Source of the DNA: Paguma larvata
Taxonomy: Eukaryota; Chordata; Mammalia; Carnivora; Viverridae
Assembly (NCBI GenBank): GCA_030068075.1
Contig: CM057826.1
Location: forward strand, 48,514,558-48,578,557
Reading direction: 5' to 3'
DNA length: 64,000 nucleotides
In this document: positions 54,211 through 64,000 of the stretch, in pieces
How the letters are laid out: the number at the start of each line of letters is the position of its first letter
How positions within the stretch are numbered: the first letter of the stretch is position 1
Notes under the pieces: model-generated
The model's input: the letters and a program-made list of their open reading frames with translations, nothing else
What the model was told of the DNA's origin: nothing
Databases searched by the model: none
Program-made: the position numbers and the translations under genes

Positions 54211-54389
54211 GGCACCTGAGTGGCTCAGTTGGTTAAGTGTCCAACTTCAGTTCAGGACACGATCATGCAGTTCATGAGTTCAATCCCCACATGAGGCGCT
54301 TTAGTGACAGCTCAGAGCCTGGAGCTTGCTTCGACTTCTGTGTCTCCCTCTCTCTGACCCTTCCCCACTTTCTCTCTCTCTCTCTCTCA
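54211..54389 (+). repeat. Felid tRNA-Lys SINE without A-tail
   Basis: Head GGCACCTGAGTGGCTCAG, body up to a CT tract, then stops: no AAATAAATAAAC and no A-tail. A 10-bp direct repeat CTTTAGCAGA / CTTTATCAGA at 54201-54210 and 54390-54399 brackets it. Confidence 0.9.
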
Positions 54390-54399
54390 CTTTATCAGA

Positions 54400-55385
54400 A
54401 GACCACTTGGCATGCTGATATATGTCCCTTGGAGCTGGAGGTGGGCATGACAGACTGAGGATTGGTACACACTTGAAAAATCTGAGGAATTTCTACTGTT
54501 GGTGGCAAAGCAGAAGGAAATGGAGTTGCCACCATGTTGAGAAGTAACTGTTCTCTACTCTATTGGCAGGTAAAAAGAACATGACTACTGGGGACCACAT
54601 GTAATATCCACAGTAAGAATGTTATCACAAAGCTGTCTTAAAAGGAATCTTGCCTCAAGGGCTTTTTCTAGAAGGCAAGTTACTCCAACAGAGAGGTAGG
54701 ATGATTTGGCCCTTCAGAAAATGAGCTGAGGAGAAAGTGAGGAGCATTCACATGATAAAGAAATTTTGGTTGTATCATGGGAATAGCACAACAGAGGAAC
54801 CCAACCAGATAGACACTTAAGAACCCCAAACAGGGTTAAAGACTAAAGAACCGGTAGGAACCCATGCTGGCCCCAAAAGCCTGGAGTCCTCTTACCACAG
54901 TGTTCAGACAAGTAAGGCCTTTGCCTGCTTTCTTCCAGCCACCTCTTTCCATCCCTTTCTGTACTCCAATAGTGAAGAAAACAGAAGCCATCATTAGTAA
55001 GCTGAGGAAAGAGAAATAGAGAAAGACATGAAAAGCTGAACCCATGCCCCACTCAGGAGCTGAGAGGCTGGCCTGTGGCTGGTCCTACCTGAGGGAAGGA
55101 CAAAGGGAAACCATGAGTCTCTTTGTACTCCACTTTTGATAGTTACAAGGGTCTTGGCATCATAACTATCAAAATGAGACCATATTTGCTGGTGTGGTAG
55201 AACTTTCTCTTATCCTAGGTTATCCAGAAAGTCACGAACCTGCTAGAGTTTCCATCTGGGTCACTGAGCATAGTCAAAAGCATAGAGGGAGACTCCCCAG
55301 ATGGCCATAAAGGAAGTTTGGCTCTTATTACTTCCCAGGCCATTCACTGCCTTTGCTCTTCTCCCCAGCTTCTGCTGCTTCTTTA
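54400..55385. other. Unassigned, no gene seen
   Basis: Two overlapping minus frames (54836-55052, 69 codons each) are uninformative. Nothing recognised. Confidence 0.35.
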
Positions 55386-55394
55386 TCTTGGTTT

Positions 55395-56055
55395 CCATAT
55401 CAGTTGTCTATTGTTGTGTAACAAATTACCACAAATTTAGTGATTTAAAAACAAAGATCAGCCTACATTTATTACCTGTTTATTATACATGTAGTATTAA
55501 CCATATGAATTATACATAATACATAATATATATATTATTAACTATTTATTATAGTTTCTGTGGGTCAGGAGTCCAGGCCCTGCTTAGCTGGTGCCTATGA
55601 TTCTAAGTTCTCTCACAAGGCTTCAATCACCATGTCGGCTGGGACTGCAACCTCAACTGAAGGCTCCACTGGAGATAGACTGCTTCCAAGCTCACATGGC
55701 TATTGGCAGAATTCAGTTCTTTGTGGCCTATTGGACTGAAGGCCTCAGTTGCTTGCTGGTTGATAGGCAGAAAGCCACCCTCAGTTTCTCACTGGTTGCT
55801 TGAAGAAAGCCACCTTCAATTCTTTACCACATGAGCCTTCTGAACATGGTCACTTGCTCCAGCAAAGCTTGCAAAAGAGTCCTTTTTTTGCAAGACAGGT
55901 GCCACAATCTTTTGTATTGTAATTGCAACATGACACCGCATCACATTTGCCATCATTTCTATTGGTTGGAAGCAGGTTGCATGAGGGATTGCACAGGGCA
56001 CGAATTCCAGAAGGCAAGGATTGGGGCCATCCTGGAATGGGTCCGGTATTATAGC
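55395..56055 (-). mobile_element. MaLR/ERVL-type LTR-like repeat
   Basis: 'gtctattgttgtgtaacaaattaccacaaatttagtgatttaaaaacaaag', 'ggctgggactgcaacctcaactgaaggctccactgg', 'cttccaagctcacatggctattggcagaattcagttc', 'gcacgaattccagaaggcaaggattggggccatcc'. A common mammalian LTR read on the reverse strand; name not certain. A TA-rich patch sits at 55500-55550. Frames of 88-107 codons lie within it. Confidence 0.65.
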
Positions 56056-56364
56056 TTTTATTCTCTGTATCTTGTGCACCACAGGCTTAGAAGATGGGAT
56101 GAAGAGGAGTTACAAAAACAATTTCGAGGTGGAATGTCTATTAGGCAAACATAGTGGCCTGTTGCTCAGGTCAAATAACTCATGCAGTAAAACCCTAGTG
56201 GATTATTATGGTAGGAAGCATCTGTATCTTTTCTCAGTTTACCCCACATCTCCTGCTGTACCAGTTTGGAGTATGCCAAAGCTCAGAAGAGGCTGAGTGT
56301 AGGTTCCTGTCAGGGCAATGGCTGGGGATGTGAGAAAAGGCATCCCAACACTGACTTGTATAAA

Positions 56365-56545
56365 GCATCTGATAATTGCCAAGCACTTTATATACATTAT
56401 TTCAAATAGTCCTCACAGTCTTATGATGGTGGTAGTCTTATTGGCCTCATTTCACAAATAAAAATAGTGGAGGCTTACAAGACCTAAGTAACTTGCTTGA
56501 GGTATGTGAGGGAACCAGGACTTTAAATGAGGTCATTTTGCTCCC
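56365..56545 (-). repeat. MIR SINE
   Basis: 'ccaagcactttatatacattatttcaaatagtcctcacagtcttatgatgg', 'cctcatttcacaaataaaaatagtgg', 'cctaagtaacttgcttgagg'. Confidence 0.8.
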
Positions 56546-56589
56546 AGCCTGGCTTTTACTGCCACCTTAAAGGAAGTGTAGACACCTAC

Positions 56590-56735
56590 GTAGTGGAGGC
56601 AGCACACAACCAGCACTGGAAACAGTAGACCTGGGTTCGAGTGTAGCACTGTATCTTATAATCTGTGTGATTTGGGACTCCTTACTGGGTCTCCTGGGGC
56701 CTCTTTTTTCATCTTTAAAAAGAGAATTACACTTT
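56590..56735 (+). repeat. MIR-like fragment
   Basis: 'gtagacctgggttcgagtgtagcactg...atctgtgtgatttgggac...cctcttttttcatctttaaaaagagaatta'. Confidence 0.6.
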
Positions 56736-56744
56736 CGTTATTCA

Positions 56745-57205
56745 TGTACAAAAAATTGAACCTTGACCTTTAACTCATAAATGCACAAAAATTAACTTAA
56801 GATGGACCAAAGTCCTAAATGTAAGCAATAAAACTATAAAACCTAAGTCAGGCAAAGATTTCTTAAATGTGCTATTGAAAGTACTTTAAAGGACAAAATT
56901 GATAAACTGGACATCATAAAAGTTAAGAACCTTTGCTTTTAGAAAGACACAAGAAAATGAAAAGACAAGCCACCTTTGGGGGAGATAATATATGTCTGAT
57001 AAAGGACTTGTATCTAGACTATTCGATGACCTCTTATAGCTCAGTAATATGGCAAAAAATATATAATAAAATATGCAAAAGATTTTAATGGACACATTAC
57101 CCAAAAAACACATCGGAATGGCAAATAAGTACATAGAAAGATGCCTAACATCATCAGACATTAGGGAAAGCAAATGAAAGTCACAGTGAGGTATCACCCT
57201 AAGTT
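56745..57205 (+). mobile_element. Old L1 ORF2 fragment
   Basis: 'acttaagatggaccaaagtcctaaatgtaagc', 'ggcaaagatttcttaaatg', 'attgataaactggacatcataaaagttaagaacctttgc', 'gataaaggacttgtatctagactattcgatgacctcttatagctcag', 'gaaagatgcctaacatcatcagacattagggaaagc'. Plus-strand, broken by stops, truncated at both ends. Confidence 0.88.
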
Positions 57206-57224
57206 TATCCTGCCATTAATTATA

Positions 57225-57362
57225 TCTTTCGATCTTTACCAAACCTTTTAAGTGGGGTTCTTATTATTCCCATTTTGCAGATAAGGGTACTCAAGGTCAC
57301 ACAGCCAAGATGCAGGGTGGCACTCTGGCTCCAGTGCCCATGTGCTGTTGTGACTCACTGGT
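57225..57362 (-). repeat. MIR fragment
   Basis: 'tattattcccattttgcagataagggtactcaaggtcacacagccaagatgcagggtggc'. Confidence 0.8.
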
Positions 57363-57364
57363 AC

Positions 57365-57472
57365 TGCCATGTTGACTCCGTGAGGGCAAGGACCTTGCCT
57401 GTCTTGTGCACTGCTAGAGCCCCACAACCTAGCACAAAGTAGGCACTCAGTAATGCCTGTTGAATAAAAGCC
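57365..57472 (+). repeat. L2 LINE 3' tail
   Basis: 'gactccgtgagggcaaggaccttgcctgtcttgtgcactgctagagccccacaacctagcacaaagtaggcactcagtaatgcctgttgaataaa'. Joined to the MIR on its left. Confidence 0.85.
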
Positions 57473-57689
57473 AGCCAGTGCACAGCAGAGCTCAGTCAGC
57501 ACTTTTTCCATTCATCACAGATGGATAGAGCCTTGGTGAATGGGCCAGCCACATTCACTATAGTTTGGAATGCCGTTTTATGATATCTTTCGTTTGGTCT
57601 CAGTAAACTCTATAAGTAGCCTTGGGTAGATCCTTTCCTTCTTCCTCTTTAGCCCCTTCGTTCCTCTTTCTTCTTCTTCTTTTCCTTTT

Positions 57690-58010
57690 TTCCAATGGGC
57701 TAATATGGCTTTATTTCACTTGTCCATTGGGAGAAGACACATGGTGATCTTGACCTCCAGGACCAACTACCTGGCTTATCAGCATGGGGCCACCAGCAAC
57801 TGTGTGTGCAGACCTCAAAGCCTTCCCGGACAACCCTGAGGGGCCCGTTTCACCTGTGGCCAGCTTTTGTGGGCCTTCACCACCTTCCACAGCAAGGGAA
57901 GCTTCCTCGGGTTGACCTGAGGAAGGTTGATTAGCTTGAAGTTCCTCCACTGAGGAGCACAAAATGCTCCTTTCTAAGAAAGGGTCCAGAAAAGTCTAAG
58001 AAGAGTGCCT
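57690..58010 (-). pseudogene. Possible processed retrocopy of unknown parent
   Basis: On the minus strand a GC-rich segment leads to AATAAA (about 57706-57711) and then an A-rich stretch (57660-57690), the arrangement of a retrotransposed mRNA. The longest frame, 83 codons (57711-57962), matches no protein I know and other frames have stops. No TSD found. It may equally be ordinary DNA. Confidence 0.2.
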
Positions 58011-58722
58011 GTGGAGAGGGAAGACAGCAGGATCCAGGGCGGGCAGGGCCTGGCACCATGGAGCTACCTGGGACCCACTTCCCTCAAGCTGAGAGTAGGA
58101 AAGACAGGACCACAAAGTTTGCTTCGTCTTCTGCTAAGAAGGAAGGATGGAGGTTAAGTTGGAATTGCTTTCAACCCTTGGATCAACATTGAGACCGCCT
58201 TGTCTGCCAGGCCATATGGTTTGCAGAGAAGCAGCCGGGACTGGGTTTTGGCAGATGGAGGGACTATGCTGAAAATGACAGAGTCTAGCAACTGGGGACG
58301 CTGGGCGCTGGCAAGCAAGAGCCTGGGGACAAGGAAAACCTAAGAGAGGGGCAGGAGATGATGTAAAAAGAAATACTTTTCTGGTAAAGAAAGGGGGAAA
58401 AGCATTATTTGTCTTGAGAGGAGAGTATACAGGAGTCCTGATTAAGGATGCTTGCGTGGTGCTGCACAGTATTTCCTAAGCTTTTCTTCTACTTGGTTTT
58501 TGGTTTTTGGCCACATTTGTGCACTAGCAATATCATATTTAGTTAATATTTTTCTTTGTACTGACTCTTGGAAAACTTAAATATATTTTTTAAAGGAAAA
58601 TATCATAACTGCCTTTTTTAAAAAGGAAAGTTTGTCATAATTGTACAGTGATCATAACTGGAAGTAAAAGAAAGACAAAAGGTGACAAATTCTAACCAGA
58701 TACTATTGCCTACTGAAGGGTT
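58011..58722. other. Unassigned, no gene seen
   Basis: Purine-rich on the left, AT-rich on the right. No repeat or exon recognised. Confidence 0.35.
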
Positions 58723-58740
58723 TGGACCTACACTTTCTTT

Positions 58741-58883
58741 TTTTATTTTTGTATAATTTATTTATTTATTTTTAGAGAGAGGGAGAGAGAGAATCCCAAG
58801 CAGGCTCCTATGAACCCTGAGGCCATGACCTGAGCTGAAATCAAAAGTTGGCCACTTAACTGACTGATCCATCCAGGCACCCC
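58741..58883 (-). repeat. Felid tRNA-Lys SINE, short
   Basis: Minus orientation; only 143 bases because about 70 bases of the middle are missing. Perfect 18-bp TSD starting TGGACCTACACTTTC at 58723-58740 and 58884-58901. Confidence 0.96.
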
Positions 58884-59150
58884 TGGACCTACACTTTCTT
58901 TAAAAAATTAGAGTGTTAAAGACATAACAGATTCAAACTGGGACTTTTTCTTTGACATAATCAGAAGTTTAAAAAAAGGAATAGTTTTTCTCACTGTGCA
59001 AATCAGTGGTGTTTAATGTGGCAGTATGTCAATGATGCCTGTTTCACTGTAACATTCTGGAAAACCTTGTGGGCATCGCCAGAACAATCATGGCCTTCAG
59101 AGTTAGAAGATGGTATTCCAGCTCTAGCTCTGCCACCATCAGCCTGGACA

Positions 59151-59373
59151 CTTTTTTTTTTAATTTCTTTTTTATTTTTTTTAAATGTTTATTTACTTTG
59201 TGAGAGAGAGACTGCAGGCAAGTGGGAGAGGGGCAGAGAGAGGGAGAGAAAGAATCCCAAGCAGGCTCTGCCACTATCAGCACAGAGCCTGTTGAGGGGC
59301 TTCATCCCACAAACTGTGAGACCATGACCTGAAATTAAGAGTTGGATGCTTACCTGATTGAACCAGCCATGCA
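59151..59373 (-). repeat. Felid tRNA-Lys SINE
   Basis: Minus orientation: poly-T end, 'aagcaggctctgccactatcagc', 'ggggcttcatccc', decayed head 'gattgaaccagccatgc'. TSD not clear. Confidence 0.9.
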
Positions 59374-59441
59374 TTTTTTTTTTTTTTTTTTTTACTATGG
59401 GTCACATTTTTTTTACTATGGACACATTTTTTTACTATGGG
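59374..59441 (+). repeat. Three-unit tandem repeat in poly-T
   Basis: The unit T(7-8)ACTATGG plus 'gtcaca/acaca' occurs three times, about 20 bases apart, after a 22-base T-run. Confidence 0.9.
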
Positions 59442-59795
59442 TCTCGACTCTTTCATCTGTTGGGAGGAATGGAGTTGAACTTACCAAGAAATACCAAATT
59501 GATTCCATCTTTTGGAATTACATATTGAGAACTGTTCTGAAGCCATATCCAAGCTTAGTGGGAAAGAATGCCAACATAGATTAGCGACGTATGCCACAGG
59601 AGAAGATCTGGGAAGGTGGTCTGCGTGTCGGCATCTACCATTCCTAGGTTAGACAATCTCCAGGCCATCCCCTGATTCTGACAGCCTATGCTTGTATGAT
59701 TTCCCTAATCACCCAAGAACATATTTGGCTTGCTTATTTGCTCATGACTGATGGCAAAGCATGAAACTAGACAATTTTTGTAAGTGATAGGCAAT
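59442..59795. other. Unassigned, no gene seen
   Basis: No repeat or exon recognised. Confidence 0.35.
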
Positions 59796-59799
59796 CAGT

Positions 59800-59957
59800 T
59801 CATTTCTGTCCAACACTCATATAGCACCTATATTGTGCCAGGCACTGAGCTCGAGATACAAAGATGAATAATAAGATTTGGTCTTTATCCTGGAGGAGCT
59901 CACAGTCCTGGGAAGTGTGGGGAGGGTTGGTGACAGACACATAAACAGATTTCACAT
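59800..59957 (+). repeat. Old LINE-like repeat fragment
   Basis: 'catatagcacctatattgtgccaggcactgagctcgagatacaaagatgaataataagatttggtctttatcctggaggagctcacagtcc', same family as 1120-1890. Confidence 0.5.
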
Positions 59958-59959
59958 AG

Positions 59960-60285
59960 GTTAAGTTAAAATGAGGTCAGGGGTGTGAGCCCGACTCTGA
60001 TATGACTAGTATCTGTGTAAAAACGGGAAATTTGGACATAGAGGCAGACATACATGAAGGAAGAGGGTGTGAAGACACAAGGAGAAGACGGCCATTTACA
60101 AGCCAGGGAAAGAGACCTAGAACAGATAGATCCAGAGACGTTTCCCTCATGGCCATTGTAAGGAACAAACCTTGTCTACCACTTGATTCGGGACTTCTAG
60201 TTCTAGAACTGTAAGACAGTATATTTTGTTGTTTAAGTCACCCAGTTTGGGATGCTTGGTTATAGCAGCCTTACCAAACTAACAG
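59960..60285 (+). mobile_element. MLT1 (MaLR) LTR, 3' two thirds
   Basis: 'gatatgactagtatctgtgt', 'gaaatttggacatagaggcagac', 'gtgaagacacaaggagaagacggccatttacaagcc', 'cgggacttctagttctagaactgtaagacagtatattttgttgtttaagtcacccagtttgggatgcttggttatagcagcc'. Confidence 0.9.
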
Positions 60286-60289
60286 ACAG

Positions 60290-60389
60290 ATGTAATTAAG
60301 TCAAGATGATGTCATACTGAATTAGAGTAAACCCTAATCTATGACTGGTGTCCTTATAAGAAGAAGAAATTTGAGATACAGAGACAGAG

Positions 60390-60433
<44 letters not shown>

Positions 60434-60692
60434 GAATGCCATGTGACAATGGAGATAGAGACCATAATGATGCATGTATGTACTTACAAGCCAAGGAATG
60501 CCAAGGATTGCCAGCAATCACCAAAAGCTAGGAGAGAGACATGGAACCAATTGTCCCCCAGAGCCTTCCAAAGGAACCAGTCTCACCAACACCTTGATTT
60601 CAGACTTCTAACCTCCAGAATTGTGAGAGAATAAAATTCATTTCAGGCCACCCAATTTATGGTGATTCGTTATGGCAGTCCTAAGGAGCAAA
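60290..60692 (+). mobile_element. MLT1 (MaLR) LTR of another subtype, with CA repeat
   Basis: 'gtcaagatgatgtcatactgaattagagtaaaccctaatc', 'gactggtgtccttataagaag', 'gacaatggagatagagaccataatgatgcatg', 'caccttgatttcagacttctaacctccagaattgtgagagaataaaattc', 'atggcagtcc'. Directly follows the previous LTR on the same strand. The (CA)n at 60391-60432 grew from the 'acacagagaca' part of the LTR. Confidence 0.92.
60391..60432 (+). repeat. (CA)n microsatellite
   Basis: About 20 perfect CA units. The 97-codon plus frame across it is an artefact. Confidence 0.98.
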
Positions 60693-61430
60693 CACACTGA
60701 CCCTTTATTTTACCTTCTCCTTCCACCCCATCCCACCATTTATTCGTCCTCCTTTGAGAAATCTACTCATGAAGTAGATTACACAGGCTACCAAAGTGAA
60801 CACCATATTTATCAGATGAAAATGTGAGGAGATGGTACCTTCAAAATATTGACTTATGGTTTCTCCCTATATTTTCTGTAACCACCATCTTTTCTCCCCA
60901 GGCCTTCCATCACACCTGGACAGCTGTGCGCCAGCTCCCATTGCTTCTGAAGAATGCACAAGTAGGTCTTGGTTTTGAGTTCACAGGGTGATGCCAAGAG
61001 GCTTTATGATGGGAGCAAGAGGGCAGAGCAGTCATCTGTGTGGGCAAGTAACCAGAGACTGAGGAGAACAGGCCCTCTCTGTGGATGTCACCTGGGTCAG
61101 GATCAGCACCCACCCCCCCCAGCTCCACTCTGGCTTGTGCAAGACCCCGGAAGCTCATACACAAGCCAGGGAAGACCAAGTAAGGAGGGAGAGGCAGGCT
61201 TGACTGATCTTGCTTTCACTGCTAGCAGAATGAGACACGCACTGGGGGGCAGGGTGAGAAGAGGGACTCAGAATACAAATGAAGTTCAGTTGAGAAAACT
61301 TCAAGTGGTTTTGTTTTTCTCTTTATACTTCAAGACTGAGTAGAGAGATATATACCTGCAGCAAGAATACGGCTCTTTTCTTTCCTTAGAGGGGAAATGA
61401 ACTCAGGAATGATTTGAATTTGTGAGCTTT
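60693..61430. other. Unassigned, no gene seen
   Basis: A 124-codon plus frame (60969-61343) crosses a C-run at 61111-61120 and shows no domain. No repeat recognised. Confidence 0.35.
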
Positions 61431-61434
61431 TTAT

Positions 61435-62105
61435 TATTATTTTTTTTGCAAACTTATTGAGGTATAACATATATCCAAATAAAAATAGGCAGCTCAATTA
61501 ATATTCATAAATCAAAATCACCTGTGTAACCAGCACCCATAACAATAGAACATTACTGACACTGAAGAAGGCTTCGCATAACGCCTTCCAATCACATGAA
61601 TCTCCCCAATAACTGTTTTCCTGACTTCAAGCAGATTTGTTTAGACTGTCTTTAAACTTTGTATAAATGGAATCAATCACAAGGTATTTTGTGTCTGACT
61701 TCTTTTGCGCAACGTGTTTGTGAGAGTCATCCATGGTGTCACATGTCACTCTAGTTCATTGCGTTCTATGACTATGAATATACCAGGATTGATGAATCTG
61801 CTAGGCTCCAGGCAGACATTTGGGCTGTTTCCAGTTTCTAGTGCTGCAGCGAACACTCCTGTACATGTCTTTTGGTGCATAAAAGTGGGCATTTCTGTTG
61901 GGGATAACCCGAGGTGTGGAACTCTTGGGTCCTAGAGAAAGTGTGTGGTTCAGCTTTAGCTGATATGCCAGTTTTCCAGACTGGTTTTATGAATTACATC
62001 CCACCAGTAGTATACAAGAGTGTCAATCTTTCCATATCCTTCCCAACACTTGGTATTGGTTCCTTTTTCATTTTGGTCTTTCTAGATTATGTTACGATTT
62101 TAGTC
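61435..62105 (-). mobile_element. L1 3' region (antisense)
   Basis: 'tttttttgcaaacttattgaggtataacatat', 'gtgtaaccagcacccataacaatagaac', 'gtataaatggaatcaatcac', 'gtgtctgacttcttttgcgcaacg', 'ggctgtttccagtttctagtgctgcagcgaac', 'ccagactggttttatgaattacatcccaccagtagta', 'ttcccaacacttggtattgg'. 5'-truncated reverse-strand L1. Confidence 0.85.
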
Positions 62106-62244
62106 AGCTTATTTCTGCAGTGAACACAAGTGGTGAGGTGCTAATTCCAACACTTTACATAGCTTTTTCTTAGTCACTTCCTGTTGTAGGGGGCCCAGTC
62201 CCCTCCTCCACTCCCTCTGCCAGGAAATTGGGGAAAATAGGGAC

Positions 62245-62395
62245 AACTATGTTTTTACCATAATGTCTTTCAAGATCATCTATCTCCCCTACTCATTATT
62301 CAGATGAGAAAACCAACAAACAGGGGGAGCTGAGTTTTCCAGAATCCTTCCAACCTGAGGCAGGACTAAGATTCAAGCCCCCTGATCATGAATCT
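62245..62395 (-). repeat. MIR-like fragment (weak)
   Basis: 'tactcattattcagatgagaaaaccaacaaacagggggagctgag...ctgaggcaggactaagattcaagccc'. Confidence 0.5.
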
Positions 62396-62747
62396 ACTGG
62401 CTTTTCTACCTCCCTGTGCTGTTTCCAAATTTCACTATCAGTTGAGAGTTGAGGATATTCTTTGGAGAGAAAAAATATCAGCCTATATCTAGACAACTAA
62501 CCTACCCATGCATCCTACCCTTCTGGGTGGTGGTGAGTCCAACCAGGGTGAGGGTTTCTAGATAGAGTGGATGAGCTACATTTTTCAGCTTAGATGGTTG
62601 CAGGAGATTGGGGTAAGATTGCACTTCAAAGCTTCTGGAAGCCTCTCTAATCCTTAGTTCTCATCAGCCTCAGTATCTGCCCTCAAACTCTGCCCTAGTT
62701 CCTGAAAGAACCACAAGATCAATCAAGGTGGAATGTGGTGATTGTGC

Positions 62748-62796
62748 TTTCTCTCTCTCTGTCTCTCTCTCTCTGTCTCTCTCTCTTTCTCTCCCC
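62748..62796 (+). repeat. (CT)n with GT interruptions
   Basis: CTCTCTGT units, nearly pure pyrimidine. Confidence 0.9.
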
Positions 62797-62849
62797 TCAT
62801 CCAATGTCTTTTCATGTCAATAAATTGATCTAGTCACTTTTTTCTTTCA

Positions 62850-63062
62850 TGAGGATAATTCCAGCATTTACTGAGTGCATACTATGGAACAGACATCATA
62901 TCGCTTAATGCTCACAATAGCCCTGTAAGGCCAGTGCTATTTTATCCCCATTTTACAGATGAAGCATGGGCATCTTAAAGAAGTGGACTTGTCCGAAGAC
63001 CTACTGGGAAGTCGTTACGCCAGGGCTCAGACCCAGGAATCCAAGTCTATACTCTCAACCAC
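62850..63062 (-). repeat. MIR SINE
   Basis: 'ccagcatttactgagtgcatactatggaacagacatc', 'gcttaatgctcacaatagccctgtaaggccagtgctattttatccccattttacagatgaagc', 'aggaatccaagtctatactctcaacc'. The 123-codon plus frame 62959-63330 begins inside it and is not a gene. Confidence 0.92.
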
Positions 63063-64000
63063 ACTCCAGCCTCCATTACTGCGAACCATCGTCATGGGAT
63101 TGAGTAGGGAGAACATGCTGCCCAGGGCATGCCTTTCTTTAAGAAAACCATATAAAGGAAAATCTGAAGCTATAAAGAAGATGTGTTTCCTTGCAGAAAG
63201 AACGCAGTGTTGTTTAAATCCAATGCTCTATCGGGAGCACTTAAAGTGTTTGTTTTCACAGAATTTACTACTTGACTTAGGGTCTTGGCAGAGTCAGGGA
63301 AACTCAACCAGAGCGTTAGGGAACTTCTAGCCTCCAGTGATCATTGGGAAATTAAGATAAAGTATCTCTTCATCAGAAGAGGGGCAAGAAGGCATTGTGT
63401 AATCATAGATTTTGAAATTGCTTCACTGATAGGAATACCTACAGTGTAAACAGTAGTGGGGAAAGAGAACTGAATTACACAGGACAAATTCAAGAAGGCC
63501 ATCCATGGAATAAGGCTCCAGTTTGGGCATTGGTGTGCTGAGAATCCTGGCACCTTGGTCACCCTTGCCCTGGATCATAAACTGGAGTGTCATGTCAAGA
63601 GAAGCAAGCCTAGAAGACCTCAGGCAACTGCACCTCCTCCACTGAGGGTTCAGCTCATAAAATGGGATTTTTATTCCAAAGGAAGCATGACATTTTCTGT
63701 ACTCCCAGTTCCAGAGCCTTGGTTCCAAAATTCTGCCTAGGGGAGAAGCAGCCCATAAAACAAATAGCACCTAATAATCTTTTCCCAAAGGAGTCAACTT
63801 TGTTTGTAACAAAGCATGGTGTTCAAGCCTCAGGGTACTCTCAAAAGCAATGGAGTAGTGGTGAAGACTGACTACCTTGTGGCAGAGTTAGGAAGGGAGA
63901 TAGCTGGGAGGAGCCCTCCCAGAGTGAGAACACCAATCCAATACCGACTTTGGGAATTGTTCCTTTAAAGGTGCCCAAATCGGACTGGATTAGTCTGCAG
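63063..64000. other. Unassigned, no gene seen
   Basis: Overlapping frames of 60-115 codons on both strands give no family signature. No repeat recognised to the window's end. Confidence 0.35.

Noticed and set aside
60969..61343. 124-codon plus frame
   Set aside because: No domain, crosses a homopolymer C-run, and has no gene context.
62959..63330. 123-codon plus frame
   Set aside because: Starts inside a MIR element; no protein family signature.

Overview
The window looks like mammalian nuclear DNA from a carnivore, most likely a cat (Felidae). The main reason is a tRNA-Lys-derived SINE present about twenty times. Its head reads GGGTGCCTGGGTGGCTCAG, its body carries a GAGCCTGGAGCCTGCTT motif, and it ends in a CT-rich tract, AAATAAATAAAC and an A-tail. 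That is the felid type of CAN-SINE; the canine type has a different 3' half. Around the SINEs lie older placental repeats: L1, L2, MIR, MLT1-type LTRs and hAT miniature elements. The species call is recognition from memory, not a database search.

I find no convincing exon of a functional protein-coding gene. Almost every open frame is short and falls in repeat or low-complexity DNA. The one clear gene-derived feature is a full-length processed copy of the ribosomal protein S27 mRNA at 1331-1682. It keeps an open 84-codon frame but has lost one of the four zinc-binding cysteines. No CpG island, true tRNA gene or CRISPR array is visible. The window is best read as intergenic or intronic sequence.

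Layout. 1-4.7 kb: an old LINE-like repeat split by the S27 retrocopy, then an L2 end, a MIR and the first SINE. 4.7-18.5 kb: MIRs, an L2 with a strong C-rich tract, MER5-type hAT elements, three SINEs, and a POU-site candidate near 14.1 kb. 18.5-24.5 kb: a stack of antisense L1 fragments inserted into one another and then hit by SINEs, one SINE lying inside another. 24.5-36 kb: MIRs, a textbook hAT miniature element with a perfect 8-bp duplication, MLT1-type LTRs and TG repeats. 36-41 kb: mostly unassigned. 41-47 kb: an MLT1 LTR, an L1 3' end, an octamer/homeodomain motif cluster at 42.9 kb, a long L2 and further LTRs. 46.8-51 kb: a run of SINEs including two head to tail. 51-64 kb: MIRs, SINEs, an LTR pair with a CA repeat, and an antisense L1 fragment.

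No operon-like or pathway organisation exists here. The informative content is the order of retrotransposition events, readable from target-site duplications (TSDs), plus a few motif clusters that could be enhancers. I saw no evidence for an undescribed biological system. Repeat subfamily names are from memory, and the edges of old elements are accurate to roughly 10-30 bases.
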